A stretch of 64,000 nucleotides of DNA from Drosophila persimilis (Eukaryota > Arthropoda > Insecta > Diptera > Drosophilidae): assembly GCF_003286085.1 (NCBI RefSeq), contig NW_020825387.1:372001-436000 (forward strand), read 5' to 3'. The notes beneath the pieces were generated by a model. That model saw nothing but the letters and a program-made list of their open reading frames with translations. It was not told the DNA's origin and did no database searches. The translations under genes were made by a program, and so were the position numbers. Below, piece by piece: positions 25,110-38,392 of the stretch (position 1 is the stretch's first letter; the number at the start of each line of letters is the position of its first letter).

Positions 25110-25146
25110 CAGAGACAGAGACAGAGAGAGAGAGAGAGAGAGAGAA
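25110..25146. repeat. (GAGACA)n and (GA)n run
   Basis: GACAGAGACAGAGACA passes into a pure GA run about 0.95 kb upstream of the glutamate synthase start codon. GA runs can bind GAGA factor, but no function can be read from sequence alone. Confidence 0.7.
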
Positions 25147-25680
25147 AGAAAGGGTTCGAGTGGTAGATTGTGTTTTAGTGGAAAATAAATATTTTTGTGA
25201 TAAGAATTGCATTACATGCAACCGATTGGAAATTAAATCATGCTTTGATTTCTTAGGCCAGCGTCAGAGGAAGAGGAACGAATACAGCAAGAGCTGGAAC
25301 AAGCGTAGGAGAGAGCGATCAAGGTGTGTGTTGTTGCAGGGTGAGGTAATGCTGGCAAGGCGCTCTCTGCCACAAATGCACATACATTGGTATGTCTATT
25401 GGGAGAGCGCTGCCTGCAAGGACCACTCCCCCACTCTCTCTTCTGCCTTGCGCTCTCTTTGCGTAGCGGACTTGGCGGAGAGCAAGTACATCTGCACTGA
25501 ATCAGAACTGTGCGTGAGAGTGGAGTCATCTCTCTCTCTCTCTTCATTTTGCACTCTTTCCTTGTCGCGCGTTCTTTAAATGGCCTCACCCCACAGCGCA
25601 TGCACCTTGCACTGATCTGAGATGGGGGTTCGTTGGGGCGCTGCTGCTCGCTCCCCGTTTCATTCGCTTGTGAGCAGCCG

Positions 25681-26089
25681 TCAGTGTCGCGTGTGCCCCC
25701 CCAGAAAGCGTCTTGCGCGAAAAAGTCAAAAACTTACAAAACTTTGAGGCAAGAAAAAAAGACTACAACAGAACAAGAATCTCTGTGTTTGTGTGTGTGT
25801 GTGCGAAAATAGTGCAAAAGGGAGACGAGAACGCGCAAAAAGTGCAACACCAGCAGCGGCGGCGGCGGCGGCAAAAAAAAAAAAGAAAACATCATTAAAC
25901 AACATTTTTTTCTCTTTTTTTTACAGCAAAAAAACAGAAATAACTGTTTGTTCTCTAACTGTGAAATAAACACGAAACTATCTTAAAACAAAACAATAAA
26001 TAAAAATAATAATAATAATAGTAATAATTAAACGCCAAGCGACAAGCAAGAACAATTTTTAGCAAGTGCAAAGGGTATATAATCGTATA
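25681..26089 (+). promoter_or_regulatory. Putative proximal promoter and 5' UTR of glutamate synthase
   Basis: TCAGTG at 25681 is close to the initiator consensus. From there to the ATG at 26090 the DNA is A-rich with CGG and AAT runs, typical of a fly 5' UTR. A splice acceptor-like TTTTTTACAG lies at 25916-25925. The exact start site and any 5' UTR intron cannot be fixed here. Confidence 0.35.
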
Positions 26090-29000
26090 ATGGCACCAAT
26101 AACCACTGACAATTGCGAATTTGAATGTGAATCCTCTGTTGAAACATCCATCGATACCACCATCGAGAACTCTGTTGCCGCGTCCGCTGGTAGTGGCAGT
26201 GGCAGCAACACTCACGCGTCGCGCACCAACGAACAATCGAATGAAGTGTATTTGAGCGAAGGTCAGGAGCACGAGCAGGAGCAGGAGGATGTCCCGCTGG
26301 AGCAGATGCCATGGGAGGCACCTGGCAAACAGGGACTCTACGATCCCCAGAACGAGCACGAGGCCTGCGGCGTTGGCTTCATTGTGGCCATCGATGGCAA
26401 ACGCTCTCACAAGGTTGGCAGCAGTCGACAGACCCCCCCCCCGGACAAGGACCATCCACCATCTCTAATTGTTCTCCGATTTTGTACGATCCTCAGATTC
26501 TACGTGATGCCCAGACCCTCTCAGAACGGATGAATCATCGTGGGGCCTGCGCCTGCGACAATGACACTGGCGACGGTGCTGGCGTCTTGGCCTCCATTCC
26601 CCATGGACTCTATGCCAAGGCTTTGTAAGTTCCATATAGCACCTACCATTTATACAGTATGCATGCAGTATTTAGTATAGAATACATATACATACATACA
26701 TATATGCCGGTTTGTTCATCTATGGCGCCGCCTGATTGCCATTGATGAATGGCTTACACGATATCGCTGCGATCTCGTGCGCGAAATACGAAAATAGCTC
26801 AAAGCTGTCTCTCTCTCCCCCTCCCTCTCTCTCACTCTCTCTCTCTCTCTCATGTCATTTGCCGCCGTCTGTCACAGGTAATACTCTTCATAGAGAAGGG
26901 TATATCAGTGATTTTTGGGGTTCGGATAGAACTGACCTACAAAATAGGAAGAAAAGTATTCATTTGCTTTGGGCTAGCGCCCTCTAGTGCCACAGATTTA
27001 AAAAGTATTACCTGGTATCTTGGGGTCGAGTGACGTGTGCGCAATGGAAAGGGCATTTTAGGTAGGTCTTATCGTAGGGTTACATTTTTCCATTGTTGAG
27101 ACTTAATCTTGGGTTAATCTTATCTTTATGCCGCATTTATTGCTCTCTATTCTATCTTTTATTACCTCTAATGCAGGGTTATGGCTAGAAATAGTATGGA
27201 ATTCTACCGACAGAATGCAACCATTTATTGGAGGCTTATGATAGAGTCCACACATGACAGTATTATGTGACTTATGACTGCCTTCAGCTACTGAATTTAT
27301 AGAACTCCCGGATTCCCAAGAATTACACTCAATGAAGGGCATACAAGGTTCCCCTTTATCTTTCCTTTGAATATTTCCATTTCTTTACGGGTACATTGGC
27401 TTTCGATAGTACTGTAACGGACAGACAGACAGCATCAGTCGACAGTCAGCAGTCGGCAGTCGAGCACGTCAAAAATAGTTTGCCGAAACGATGTGGTTCC
27501 CCCCCAATGGACCCACAGAAAACAGAGACCGAGACCCAACCATGGTCATGTATGAGATATACATATGTACATATATACAGCAGTCCAACATCTGCTCTCT
27601 GCTCCCTCTCTCATCCGATGTACATTCTGTTTTCTGATTTCTGTTTATTTTGTCAGCATTTTTGGCACGGTTTGTGTTTTCGTCACGCATTGCCCAGAAT
27701 CCGGCATCTACATATACATATGTCGGTATATAACCCTACTATATATGTATGTAGATATGTGTGTACATTGATGTGTCCGCAATATTTTGGATATAATGTT
27801 TTCTAGGCAATACAACAGTTGTGGGTGTGTGAGGGGAGGGGAGAGTCTAGAGGCCATTACTTGGGTCAAATTATTCCATTAAACTATTATATTTTATTAT
27901 ATTTGGAGGCAAACAATGGAAAAGTACAACATGGTCCCCGAACCACTTATACGAGTGGAGGAGATGTTGTGCATAGTAATGAGAGAGAGAGAGTGAGAGG
28001 GGACGGGGGGTTCTATAAGCAACTTGTGAATTTCAGCAGATCATTATACGGGTAATTTGCATAGAGGTTAATCTAATTGAAGGTACATACATACAAAATA
28101 TGTACACATTTAGGAAGGTAATTTAAATTGGTCATTATTCATTCATAAAATTAGATATCGAACCTGTTTTTAACTTCTTAACCATCCTAAGTACAGCAAA
28201 CACCTTTCGCAAAAAACTATATCCAAGCTGGATTGAATTGAGTCGCGTCGCGTCGCTCCATAACCCCTCCTAATAAATATGACACTGTCCGAATGATTTA
28301 CAAATGTGCTAATCTATTGAACAAATTCGCAACTATTTGCCATTAAATTAGTGATACAGCTGTCAGAACATACATATGTACATACATATATATAGATTAT
28401 TATGAGTCCAGTCGATTAAATCGCGTAATGTCGCACGACAGGCCATAAATCTAGTTTAATTAGCGATCATTCTAGGGTATTCGGAGACTCTGAGAGGGGT
28501 TTTCGGGGCACGCAATTCCCTACAGGCGGGCACGTGTTAAGTGATATGAGATTTGGTTTGAATTTCAAGTTCAAGGAACGCAGGCAGACTAATTGTGAAA
28601 TTGTGAAATTATAAGCGGCATGTTCTCCCCTCCACCCCATCCGCTGGAAGAGTTGCTGCGTCTAAATGTTCTCCTATCTCGCTCCCCCCCCAAGAGAGAG
28701 GAGCTCCGGATGATTCTGAATGCTGCGACGTAATAAGAACGAGATCGAATCGAAGCCCCGTCTGTCTATCGGGGTGTACATATGTATACGTAAACGCGAT
28801 CTTTAAGTCTATAGAATGCATGTCTCTGAATGACAAACAGGTGGTGGGCAGGGGACTGACAGACGGACGGGCTGACTGACTGACTGACTGACAGCTAATG
28901 ATGCTGAGATGATCGTCACTTGAAACTCAATGGATTGCATCGGGTATTGGTGGCATATGGCGCGATGAATGGAACGACGAACGACGACCGAACGACTGAA

Positions 29001-31459
29001 CGAGTGAACGAAAGCGCCTCAGATTCAATTACACGAATGGAAAATGGAAATCTGACTCTGGGGTGCACTTTTATGGCGCATGAAGCGACACTACAATCAA
29101 AATCATTTCTTCCCCTTAATTGCGAACACATTTTCCTCTGGCACATTTTCAGGTCCAAGGAGGGCATAACACTGCCCGATCTTGGGGACTATGCCACGGG
29201 TATTTTCTACTTGGACGAGGCCCAGCATTCGGCTGCCGAAAAGGAGTTCAATGACTTGGCCCAGAGCCTGGGTCTGGAGGTGATTGCCTGGCGCACGGTG
29301 CCGGCCAGTCAGCAGGCCATTGGCGTGGTGGCACGCAAATCGGAGCCACTGTCGCGGCAGGTTTTCGTCCGTCGTCCCGAGGGCAGTGATGAGAAGGACT
29401 TCCAGCGCAAGGTGTTTGTCCTGAGGAAGCGGGCCAGTCATGAGCTGGCCAAGCAGGGCAGACGCTTCTACATTTGTTCGCTGTCGGATCGCACGGTGGT
29501 CTACAAGGGTCTGTTCACCTCGGATCAGCTGTGGGACTACTACACGGACCTCAAGAATCCCGAGTTCGAGACCTATCTGGCGCTGGTGCACACGCGCTTC
29601 TCCACCAACACTTTTCCCAGCTGGGAGCGTGCCCATCCGCTGAGGGTGCTGGCCCACAACGGGGAGATCAACACGCTGCGCGGCAACGTGAATCTGATGA
29701 AGGCCCGCGAGGGTGTGATGGAGTCGGAGGCGTTCGGGGAACAGCTGAAGAAACTCTATCCGGTGGTGGAGCCCAATCTCTCGGACTCGGGCTCCTTTGA
29801 CTGTGTCCTGGAGTTCATTACGATGGCCAGCGATAGATCGCTGCCAGAGTCCGTGATGACCATGGTCCCAGAGGCGTGGCAGAACGATAAGACGATGCCG
29901 CAGGAGAAGCGTGACTTTTACCAGTGGGCCGCCTGTGTGATGGAGCCCTGGGATGGACCCGCTCTCATCAGCTTCACCGATGGCCGCTACATTGGCGCCG
30001 TGCTGGACAGGAACGGGCTGCGTCCGTCGCGCTTCTATGTGACCAAAGAGAACGTCCTCGTGATGGCCTCTGAGGTGGGCGTCTACGATGTGGATCCCTC
30101 GCAGGTGACGCTGAAGAGCCGACTCAAGCCCGGCCGCATGCTGCTGGTGGACACCAAGGAGAAGAAGCTCATCCAGGACATTGAACTGAAGCAGCACATC
30201 TCCAAGTCGCGTCCCCACTCCGAATGGCTGCAGCAGAAGGTGAGTGAGGGCCACACGGCCACACACACACGCAAACAGGGTAGACTATCCAATCCACCTC
30301 TCCTCCCACGCACTCCTCCTCCCACTAATCATCTCCAGACGACACAAACATCGCCCAGACACGACACACGAAACTTTCGGCTCATCTAAAATTGTATTTT
30401 GTCTAAATTTGTCCTCATTTCTCTCTCACGCTTTCAATGTGAATATGAAATATCAATGAATGAATATCAACGAATATTCAATCCTCCCCCAAAATCTACT
30501 TACAAATGTTAAATGTATTTGTGTGGTGGGGACTAATACTAACGCAGATGGTGAGTCCACAAATGGTGTTTGCCCCTTGGTCCTAGTGCCCGTAGTTGTT
30601 GTCCTTAGGACTTTTCGTTGATTTTGTTGCTCTGTTGCTTTCTCGTTGTTTGAGTTTTCGATCACAGGACTATAAAATATACCAAGAACAAATAATGAAT
30701 ACCAAATAATGGAAAATGGATAAAACGCTTGCAGAACTCTGTTCTACTTATGATTTACATATGATACATTCAGGGTATTTCACACGCTACATGCAGAAGA
30801 TTTCATCGTTTCTTTCTGCATTGCGAAGAAACGAAGGTAAAAACGATCAAATCGAATGTAAATCCCGTGTAGAATAAATCAAACAAAGAGAAGGACATGG
30901 AATTTACACGCAATTCAACATCTCTTAAAAAAAAAAACGATGAAATCTATTGTATATTGCGTTTTATTGAACGTCTCGAATCGATAAAGTCTGCTGCACA
31001 TTGCGTGGAAAAGACTTAAATTTTCATGAGCTTTATATGAATTGCCACATTTCGTATAAAAACCCGATGAAATCTGCTGCACATTGCGTGCGAAATACTT
31101 GAATACTTCATGGGTTTTGTACGCAATGCCTAAGATTCATTCTAGTTTTGTTTTCTTGGCAATTTTATAGTCGTTGATTTTCATTCCATGCATGCGCCTA
31201 AGAGGACTCCTAAAACCCAACTCTAATTCGATTTCCTTCCTTCGAAAATAGATCACTTTGGACGAGATACGCAATGCCAATATGTTGAATGCTCTTCCAG
31301 TGGAGGATCTCTCCTTGTTGCCTGCTTCCCAGCGTGGGATCTTCGATCCGCGGCTGTCGCTTTTCGGCTACACCACAGAGACGGTGAACATGCTACTGAT
31401 TCCCATGTTTAAGAACAAGTATGTAAAGGATATAACCACTTTTTCCACATCTAAACCCT

Positions 31460-31510
<51 letters not shown>

Positions 31511-34500
31511 ATACAGAAAGGAGGCTCTTGGCTCTATGGGCAATGATTCCCCACTGGCCTGTCTCTCCAACTTCCAGCCCGTGGCCTATGAATACTTCAA
31601 GCAGTTGTTCGCCCAAGTGACCAATCCCCCGATCGATCCATTCCGCGAGAAGGTGGTCATGTCCATGCAGTGCCCCCTGGGGCCGGAGGCCAATCTCCTG
31701 CAGCCCTCCGCCCAGCAGGTGCATCGCATTTGGCTCACCAATCCCATACTGAGCATTCCAGACACCCAGCTCCTGAAGCGGAACACGCATCGCGGCTGGA
31801 AGACCAAGGTCCTGGACATTACATTCCAGTTCAGCGACGGCGTCCCGGGGTATCTCGAGTGCATCGAGCGCGTCTGTCGCGAGGGCTACAATGCCGCCCA
31901 AGCGGGCTACCAATTGATCGTGATCTCCGATCGGAATGCCGGCTCCAACGGCATGACTGCCGTCTCGGCTCTGCTCGCTCTGGGGGCACTGCACCATCAT
32001 CTGATTGAGACGCTGCAGCGCATGAAGGTCGGCATTATTGTGGAGACAGCGGAGGCCCGTGAGGTGCATCACATTTGCGTGCTCCTCGGCTACGGCGCCG
32101 ATGCCATTTGCCCCTATTTGGCCTTTGAGCTGGCGCAGGCTCTGCGCGATGATGGAGTCATCGGGCACGAGGTCACGGACAAACAGATCTACGCGGCCTA
32201 TGCCCAGGCCATCGACACGGGCATCGCCAAGGTCATGGCCAAAATGGGCATCAGCACACTGCAATCGTACAAGAGCGCCCAGATCTTTGAGGCCGTGGGC
32301 TTGGGCATCGATCTGGTGGCCAAATGCTTCCGCGGCACTCAGTCCCGCATCGGTGGCGTCACCCTTGAGATCCTCGCCAAGGAGGGACTCGAACGCTATC
32401 AGCTGACGTACTGCAAGATCTCGCCGGACACACGGATCCTGCGTAATCCCGGACACTACCACTGGCGCCATGGCGGCGAGGCGCACATCAATGAGCCTTC
32501 GTCCATCGGAAGCCTCCAGGAGGCGGCTGTCAGCAAGAATCTGGATGCCTTTGAGGCCTTCAAGAAGACCACCCTGGACAGCGTGAAGAAGTGCGCCCTG
32601 CGCGGACAGCTTGAGTTCGTCAGCGATCGCCAGAAGATTGATTTGTCGGAAGTGGAGCCCGCCAGTGAGATTGTGAAGCGGTAAGCAGGGGATAGAGAAT
32701 AACTCTTAGAGTAGAAATCAATGGTGTATTCCTTTTTAGCTTTGCCACTGGTGCCATGAGCTTTGGCAGCATCTCTCTGGAGGCCCATCAGACCCTGGCC
32801 GTCACCATGAATCGCATTGGTGGCAAGAGCAACACGGGCGAGGGCGGCGAAGACTCTGATCGTTATTTGAGTAAGTATTTTCGGGGTGTCATTGCCCTGA
32901 AGCAGAGCTAATCGTTCCCTCCGATTAACCTGCAGACCAGGATCCCAATCATAGCCGCCGTTCGGCCATCAAGCAGGTGGCATCGGGACGCTTTGGTGTG
33001 ACCGCCTCGTATCTGGCAAATGCCGATGATCTGCAGATCAAAATGGCCCAAGGCGCCAAGCCCGGCGAGGGCGGAGAGCTGCCTGGCTATAAGGTGACCA
33101 AAGATATAGCCAAGACCCGTAAATCGGTGCCAGGAGTGGGCTTGATCTCTCCACCGCCCCACCACGACATCTATTCGATTGAGGATCTGGCCGAGTTGAT
33201 CTACGATCTAAAGTGTTCCAATCCGAATGCCAGAATCAGCGTGAAGCTCGTATCGGAGGTGGGCGTGGGCGTGGTGGCGTCGGGAGTTGCCAAAGTGAGT
33301 TGTAGCACCACTGCTGGAAGAGATCTCTCCTATATCTTTCTTGTATTTTAGGGCAAAGCCGAACATATTGTAATCTCTGGCCACGATGGCGGCACTGGTG
33401 CCAGCTCCTGGACGGGCATCAAGAATGCAGGCATGCCCTGGGAACTGGGCATTGCAGAGACTCATCAAGTTCTGGTTTTGAATAATCTACGATCACGGTA
33501 AGTTATCGACCAGGAGAGCTGGCTACCGAGCAGATCTCTAGTGATCCCCTCCCGCCGCTCTCCCTCTGTTGCTATTCTACTAATCATGAAACAAAACCCA
33601 TTACTGAAAGTGTGCCTGGTTTGGTGGTTATCCCCCCAGCGATGACAGCGTTGGAAACAGCGTAATCAGAATCAGAGCACATGCTCTTTACGAAGAGAAA
33701 GCAAGAAAGAGAGAGAGAGAGATATCCGATATGTACGAACGAGTATATCTGATCTAATGATCGATTGATTCCTCGTCAAATGTGGGCGATGAGGAGTACA
33801 CGAATCATTGATAGAAAACAGAAACACTCCAGTAAACGGAAAAGATAGATTGAACTCTAAGCAAATCCAAAGAGAAATGGCAACCAAAAAAAGAGAAAAA
33901 GAAAACGCTGAGAGATGTATTTATGTTGATCTTTTGATTATTGAAATGGATATTGATCTGAAGAAGAAGCTCCTGGCGATAGATTGACGGAAAGCCTTTA
34001 TTTTGATCCTCTTGAGTCTCTTTTGCTGTTTTTTCGCTGGAAATCGTTCGTAGAAAGAAATATACGATCCAATGCGTTCCAATTCACTCACTCACTCACT
34101 CACTCGTTCGCTCAATCGCTCACTTCGTGTCACGATCGTCGCTGTGTGCTCCATTCGTAATTTCTTCTCATTAAATTAAAACTTGCGCTGTTTTGTTTGC
34201 TAACATTGCGTTCCTTTTTATGTCGTGTCTTCCCTACTCTCAAACGGTCTGGTCTGGACTCCTTCCTGTGATCCTTCTGCTGTTGCTGCTGCTGCTGCTC
34301 CTTCTGCAGTGTGATTGTCCAAGCGGATGGACAGCTGCGCACAGGCTTTGATGTGGTCGTGGCCGCCCTTCTAGGTGCTGATGAATTCGGCTTCAGCACA
34401 GCGCCCTTGATTGTGATGGGTGAGTAGAACGGAAGGATCTAAATCCACCAATCCCCAACAAGAGACTAATCTATCGAATCTACATCTCCCTAAAGGTTGC

Positions 34501-37500
34501 ACCATGATGCGTAAATGTCATTTGAATACCTGCCCCGTGGGCATTGCCACACAAGATCCAGAGCTGCGCAAGAAATTCACTGGCAAACCCGAACATGTCA
34601 TCAACTTTTTCTTTATGCTGGCAGAAGATGTAAGCTCACGGATTGCGGAATCCCCTCCCATAGAAGGCTAATCTCTCTCTTTCGTAGATTCGCAAAATCA
34701 TGGCCAATTTGGGCATAAGCAAGTTCCAAGATCTAATTGGACGCACAGATCTGTTGCGTGTGGCCAGTCAGCGGGATGCCAAGGCCAGTAATTTGGATCT
34801 AAAGCTGCTCTTGCAGCCTGCGCTGCAGCTCCGGCCAGGCACCAACATTGTGGGTGGCTCTGTGAAGCAGGATTTCCAGCTGGAGAAGCGCATGGACAAC
34901 GAACTGATTGCCAAGGCGCAGCAGATCTTCAATGGATCCGATGACAACGTCACCGTCAAGATGCGCATCCACAACGAAGCTCGCGCATTTGGCTCCACTC
35001 TCAGCTATCATATTGCTTGGTGGGTACATCTTAGATCCCTTGACTAGAACTTGGATAATCCTAACACTTGTTTTTCCCTTCATTTTTAGCAAATATGGCG
35101 AAGCTGGCTTGCCAGCTGGCAAGACCATTGACATCTTCCTCGAGGGCTCCGCTGGCCAGAGCTTCTGCGCCTTCCTCGCTCGCGGCGTGAATGTGACCCT
35201 GAAGGGCGATGCCAACGATTATGTGGGCAAGGGGCTGTGCGGTGGCAATGTGGTCATCTCCCCCCAGGACACGGCCACCTTTGAGTCCCACTTGAATGTG
35301 ATTGTGGGCAATGTATGCCTCTATGGCGCCACCGAGGGCACAGCCTTCTTCCGTGGCATTGCCGCCGAGCGTTTCTGTGTACGAAATTCGGGCGTCACCG
35401 CCGTCGTCGAGGGTGTGGGCGACCATGGATGCGAGTACATGACTGGTGGACTCGTGGTGATCCTGGGCCTCACCGGACGCAACTTTGCGGCTGGCATGTC
35501 GGGTGGCATTGCCTATGTCTATGATATTGATGGCTCCTTCAAGCCCAAGGTGAATCCGGAGAGTGTGGAGCTGCTGCCGCTGGAGATTGCAGAGGACGTG
35601 CAGATTGTGAAGAAACTGCTGGGGGATTTCATTGAGAAAACAGGATCCAAGGTGGCCAAGGAGTTGCTGGACAACTGGGCCGCATCGCAGGCAAAGTTCG
35701 TGAAGGTTTTCCCGTACGAATACCAGAAGGCTCTGCAGGACATGGCCGAGCAACTGGCGGTGGAGCAGCCCCTGAAGGCAGCGGTGGCCATCGAGAATGG
35801 CAATGGCAAGCACGAGCCGCACATCAAGGACATCGAGGAGGCCATCCAGGATGTGGCGCTGGAGCAGAAGCGTGCCGATCGTGTCCTGGACAAGACGCGC
35901 GGCTTTGTCAAGTACAAGCGGGAGACGGCACCGTATCGGGATGCCGCCGATCGACAGAAGGACTGGAACGAGGTCTATAACTTTCCGCATGTCCGCAAGA
36001 ACCTCAAAGTGCAGGCCGCTCGCTGCATGGAGTGCGGCGTCCCCTTCTGTCAGTCCAACTCCACAGGCTGTCCCCTGGGCAACATCATACCCAAGTGGAA
36101 CGACCTGATCTTCCATGGCGAGTGGCAGGAGGCACTGCGCCAGCTGCTGCAGACGAACAACTTCCCCGAATTTACGGGACGCGTCTGCCCGGCTCCCTGC
36201 GAGGGCTCCTGTGTCCTCGGAATCTCGGAGCCGGCGGTGACGATCAAGAACATCGAATGCGCCATCATCGATCATGCCTTCGAGCAGGGCTGGATCAAGG
36301 CGGAGATCCCAGAAGTGCGCACCGGCAAGCGAGTGGCCATCGTGGGCTCCGGTCCCTCGGGACTGGCGGCCTCTCAGCAGCTGAATCGGGCGGGACACTT
36401 TGTGACCGTCTTCGAGCGCAACGATCGTGTGGGCGGCCTGCTCCAGTATGGCATTCCCACCATGAAGCTGTCCAAGGAGGTGGTGAAGCGTCGCGTGGAC
36501 CTCATGGCCGACGAAGGCATCGAATTCCGCACAAATGTGCATGTGGGCAAGGACCTCAAGGCCGAGCAGCTGCTAAAGGAGTAAGTGATCCACCTGACAG
36601 CACATATAGGAATCCGCCTCTAATCTTTAATGGTTTCCTCTGTAGATACGATGCTGTCTTGTTAACCACTGGATCCACATGGCCCCGTGATCTGCCGCTG
36701 GCCAATCGTGACCTGAAGGGAATCCACTTTGCCATGGAGTTCCTCGAGGCGCAGCAGAAGAAACAGCTGGGCGGCAAGCAGGACATAATCTCTGCCGCCG
36801 GCAAGGATGTGATCATCATTGGCGGTGGCGATACTGGCTGCGATTGCATTGCCACATCGCTGCGGCAAGGCGCCAAGAGCATCACCAGCTTTGAGATTCT
36901 CCCAGAGCCGCCACTGAAGCGGGCCGAGGACAATCCCTGGCCCCAGTGGCCCAAAGTATTCCGCGTCGACTACGGCCACGAGGAGGTGAAGCTCAAGTGG
37001 GGCAAGGATCCGCGTCAGTATTGCACCACCACCAAGGAGTTTATCGGTGAGAACGGGCACATCAAGGGCGTCAACACCGTCGAGGTCGAGTGGACCAAGA
37101 CGGAGACGGGCCAGTGGCGCATGCAGGAGGTGGCCGGCTCTGAGAAGTACTTTGCGGCCGATCTAATACTCCTGGCCATGGGCTTCCTAGGACCCGAGAA
37201 GACAGTGTCCTCCGAGCTGGGCCTCGAGCTGGATCCGCGTGGCAACATCAAGGCCTCCAATGGACAGTATGGTACCTCCAATGCCAAGGTCTTTGCTGCG
37301 GGCGGTATGTTCTCTGGGACTCTCAATGAGGGATGTTCTTTGATTTTCTACCTTTTTTTGTTTTATAGACTGCCGGCGTGGACAGTCGCTGGTCGTCTGG
37401 GCCATCACCGAGGGTCGCCAAGCAGCTCGCCAAGTGGATTCCTATCTAACCGGTCGCATCAGCGGACTGCCAGGAGCCGGCGGCGTCATCAGGACCTCCT

Positions 37501-37502
37501 AA
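26090..37502 (+). CDS. CG9674: Glutamate synthase (NAD(P)H-GOGAT), fused large and small subunits
   Basis: Fourteen coding exons: 26090-26413, 26497-26624, 29153-30239, 31252-31418, 31517-32680, 32740-32870, 32936-33294, 33352-33497, 34310-34419, 34496-34629, 34688-35019, 35090-36580, 36646-37304 and 37369-37502. Together they give 2,121 residues in one frame. The enzyme makes two glutamates from glutamine and 2-oxoglutarate. The class II amidotransferase nucleophile is Cys93 ([13 protein letters not shown]), after an acidic leader of 92 residues. The FMN/synthase part has [11 protein letters not shown] and [11 protein letters not shown], and the 3Fe-4S cysteines are in [15 protein letters not shown] (about 1206-1220). 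The beta-subunit part has [10 protein letters not shown] and CPAPCEGSC (about 1670-1740) for 4Fe-4S clusters, an FAD site [14 protein letters not shown] (about 1776) and an NAD(P)H site [13 protein letters not shown] (about 1915). No frameshift or missing key residue was seen. Confidence 0.96.
28860..28892. repeat. (TGAC)n tetranucleotide run
   Basis: GACTGACTGACTGACTGAC in the 2.5 kb second intron of the glutamate synthase gene, after imperfect GACAGACGGACGGG units. Confidence 0.8.
30938..31137 (+). repeat. Imperfect tandem repeat, unit about 80 bases
   Basis: In intron 3 of glutamate synthase. Two units starting near 30984 and 31064 share CGAT-AA-TCTGCTGCACATTGCGTG, then A-rich DNA, then a TTCATG(A/G)G(C/T)TTT word. 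A more diverged unit starts near 30938 (GATGAAATCTATTGTATATT). They may extend to 30790 (ATTTCATCG and CTGCATTGCGA) in altered form. Confidence 0.55.
31465..31507. repeat. (TC)n polypyrimidine run
   Basis: About 20 TC units in the 98-base intron 4 of glutamate synthase, just before the acceptor TTGTATACAG. It takes up almost half of the intron and serves as, or adds to, the polypyrimidine tract. Confidence 0.9.
34080..34110. repeat. (CACT)n tetranucleotide run
   Basis: ATTCACTCACTCACTCACTC in the 812-base intron 8 of glutamate synthase. Confidence 0.8.
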
Positions 37503-37746
37503 GAAGGAGCTCCAGCACCGGCAGTCAATATCAAGTTTTGTGTGCGTGCATCGTCCCTTAGCCTAGAGAGAAATTCTATACCGATTGCAATTTGTGATTT
37601 TTATTTTCGCGATTTTAGTTTAGTTAACACTAAAAACAACAACAAAAAGACTTGAGTTTTTTACACACCAAACCAAAAAACGAAAACGATCGCCGTTTCG
37701 ATTTAGTTTTATTTTTTGTAATTTTCTGGCTGGGGAAAAGGTAGAG

Positions 37747-37794
37747 TTTTCTTTTCTTTTCTTTTCTTGTAATGAGAGAGAGAGAGAGAGAGAG
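37747..37794. repeat. (CTTTT)4 and (GA)n in the glutamate synthase 3' UTR
   Basis: Four CTTTT units at 37747-37768, then a GA run of about 22 bases. Confidence 0.85.
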
Positions 37795-38386
37795 ATGTGC
37801 CCTCCATAGGACGATGATGCTAATGATGCGGCAGGAGTCAATTAAGCGTGCAAAACTATTGAAATGAAATTAGATTGAATGTCAATCGAAATCCAGAACC
37901 TATATCGAATATCCAACAAAAATATAAGGACAATAACTAGAAATTTACCGTTATCGTTATGAAAATGAGAAAAACTAAAAAAACAAAAATGTTAGAGAAT
38001 GCATTATTTTTCAATGTTGTTTGAGTTATGTTGCCTGTTCGTAGAAATTGGTATGCTGATCTCCAACCTCCATCAATATAAAATATACAGACAGTCCGGA
38101 CCGACAGAAAATTTCGATAAAAACAAGTGTATTAAGCCCGATATCGTGACGCATTTTTGTAGATGTTGTTTGTGCGTGTTTTGAACTACAACTACAACCC
38201 GAGACCCTTAAACGCAGAAGTACCTAAGTGGATCAAGTAAATGTTGAAAAGTGTCCTCTTTGGCAGTTATATGGAAATACCACTATTTATAAAAATATAT
38301 ACAAATATATATATATAACCCATCTTGTATACCCCCCATATATATACAGCTATATATGAATATATTTATGTGCAAGCATTTGAAGA

Positions 38387-38392
38387 AATAAA
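38387..38392 (+). terminator. Candidate poly(A) signal of glutamate synthase
   Basis: First perfect AATAAA after the stop codon, 885 bases downstream. Upstream variants could be used instead. Confidence 0.4.

Larger units (their letters stand above)
18991..25640. other. Long intergenic stretch without a supported gene
   Basis: No coding region is supported. It contains simple sequence (TTG run at 24655, GA runs near 25110-25145), short A/T runs and scattered frames without recognisable motifs. Regulatory DNA for nudC or glutamate synthase is likely but not resolvable here. Confidence 0.55.

Noticed and set aside
29103-30266. Long open frame (387 codons) on the minus strand
   Set aside because: It lies exactly antisense to glutamate synthase exon 3. 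It is a mirror of strong codon bias in the sense strand and has no family motif.
31368-32486. Long minus-strand frame (372 codons)
   Set aside because: Antisense to glutamate synthase exon 5, ends in the TC run as an Arg/Glu repeat, no independent support.
35061-36542. Long minus-strand frame (493 codons)
   Set aside because: Antisense to glutamate synthase exon 12, His/Leu-rich composition typical of reverse translation of a biased gene.
36032-37561. Second plus-strand frame (509 codons) across glutamate synthase exons 12-14
   Set aside because: It is mostly an off-frame reading. Its part from 36646 coincides with the true exon 13 because the intron shifts phase.
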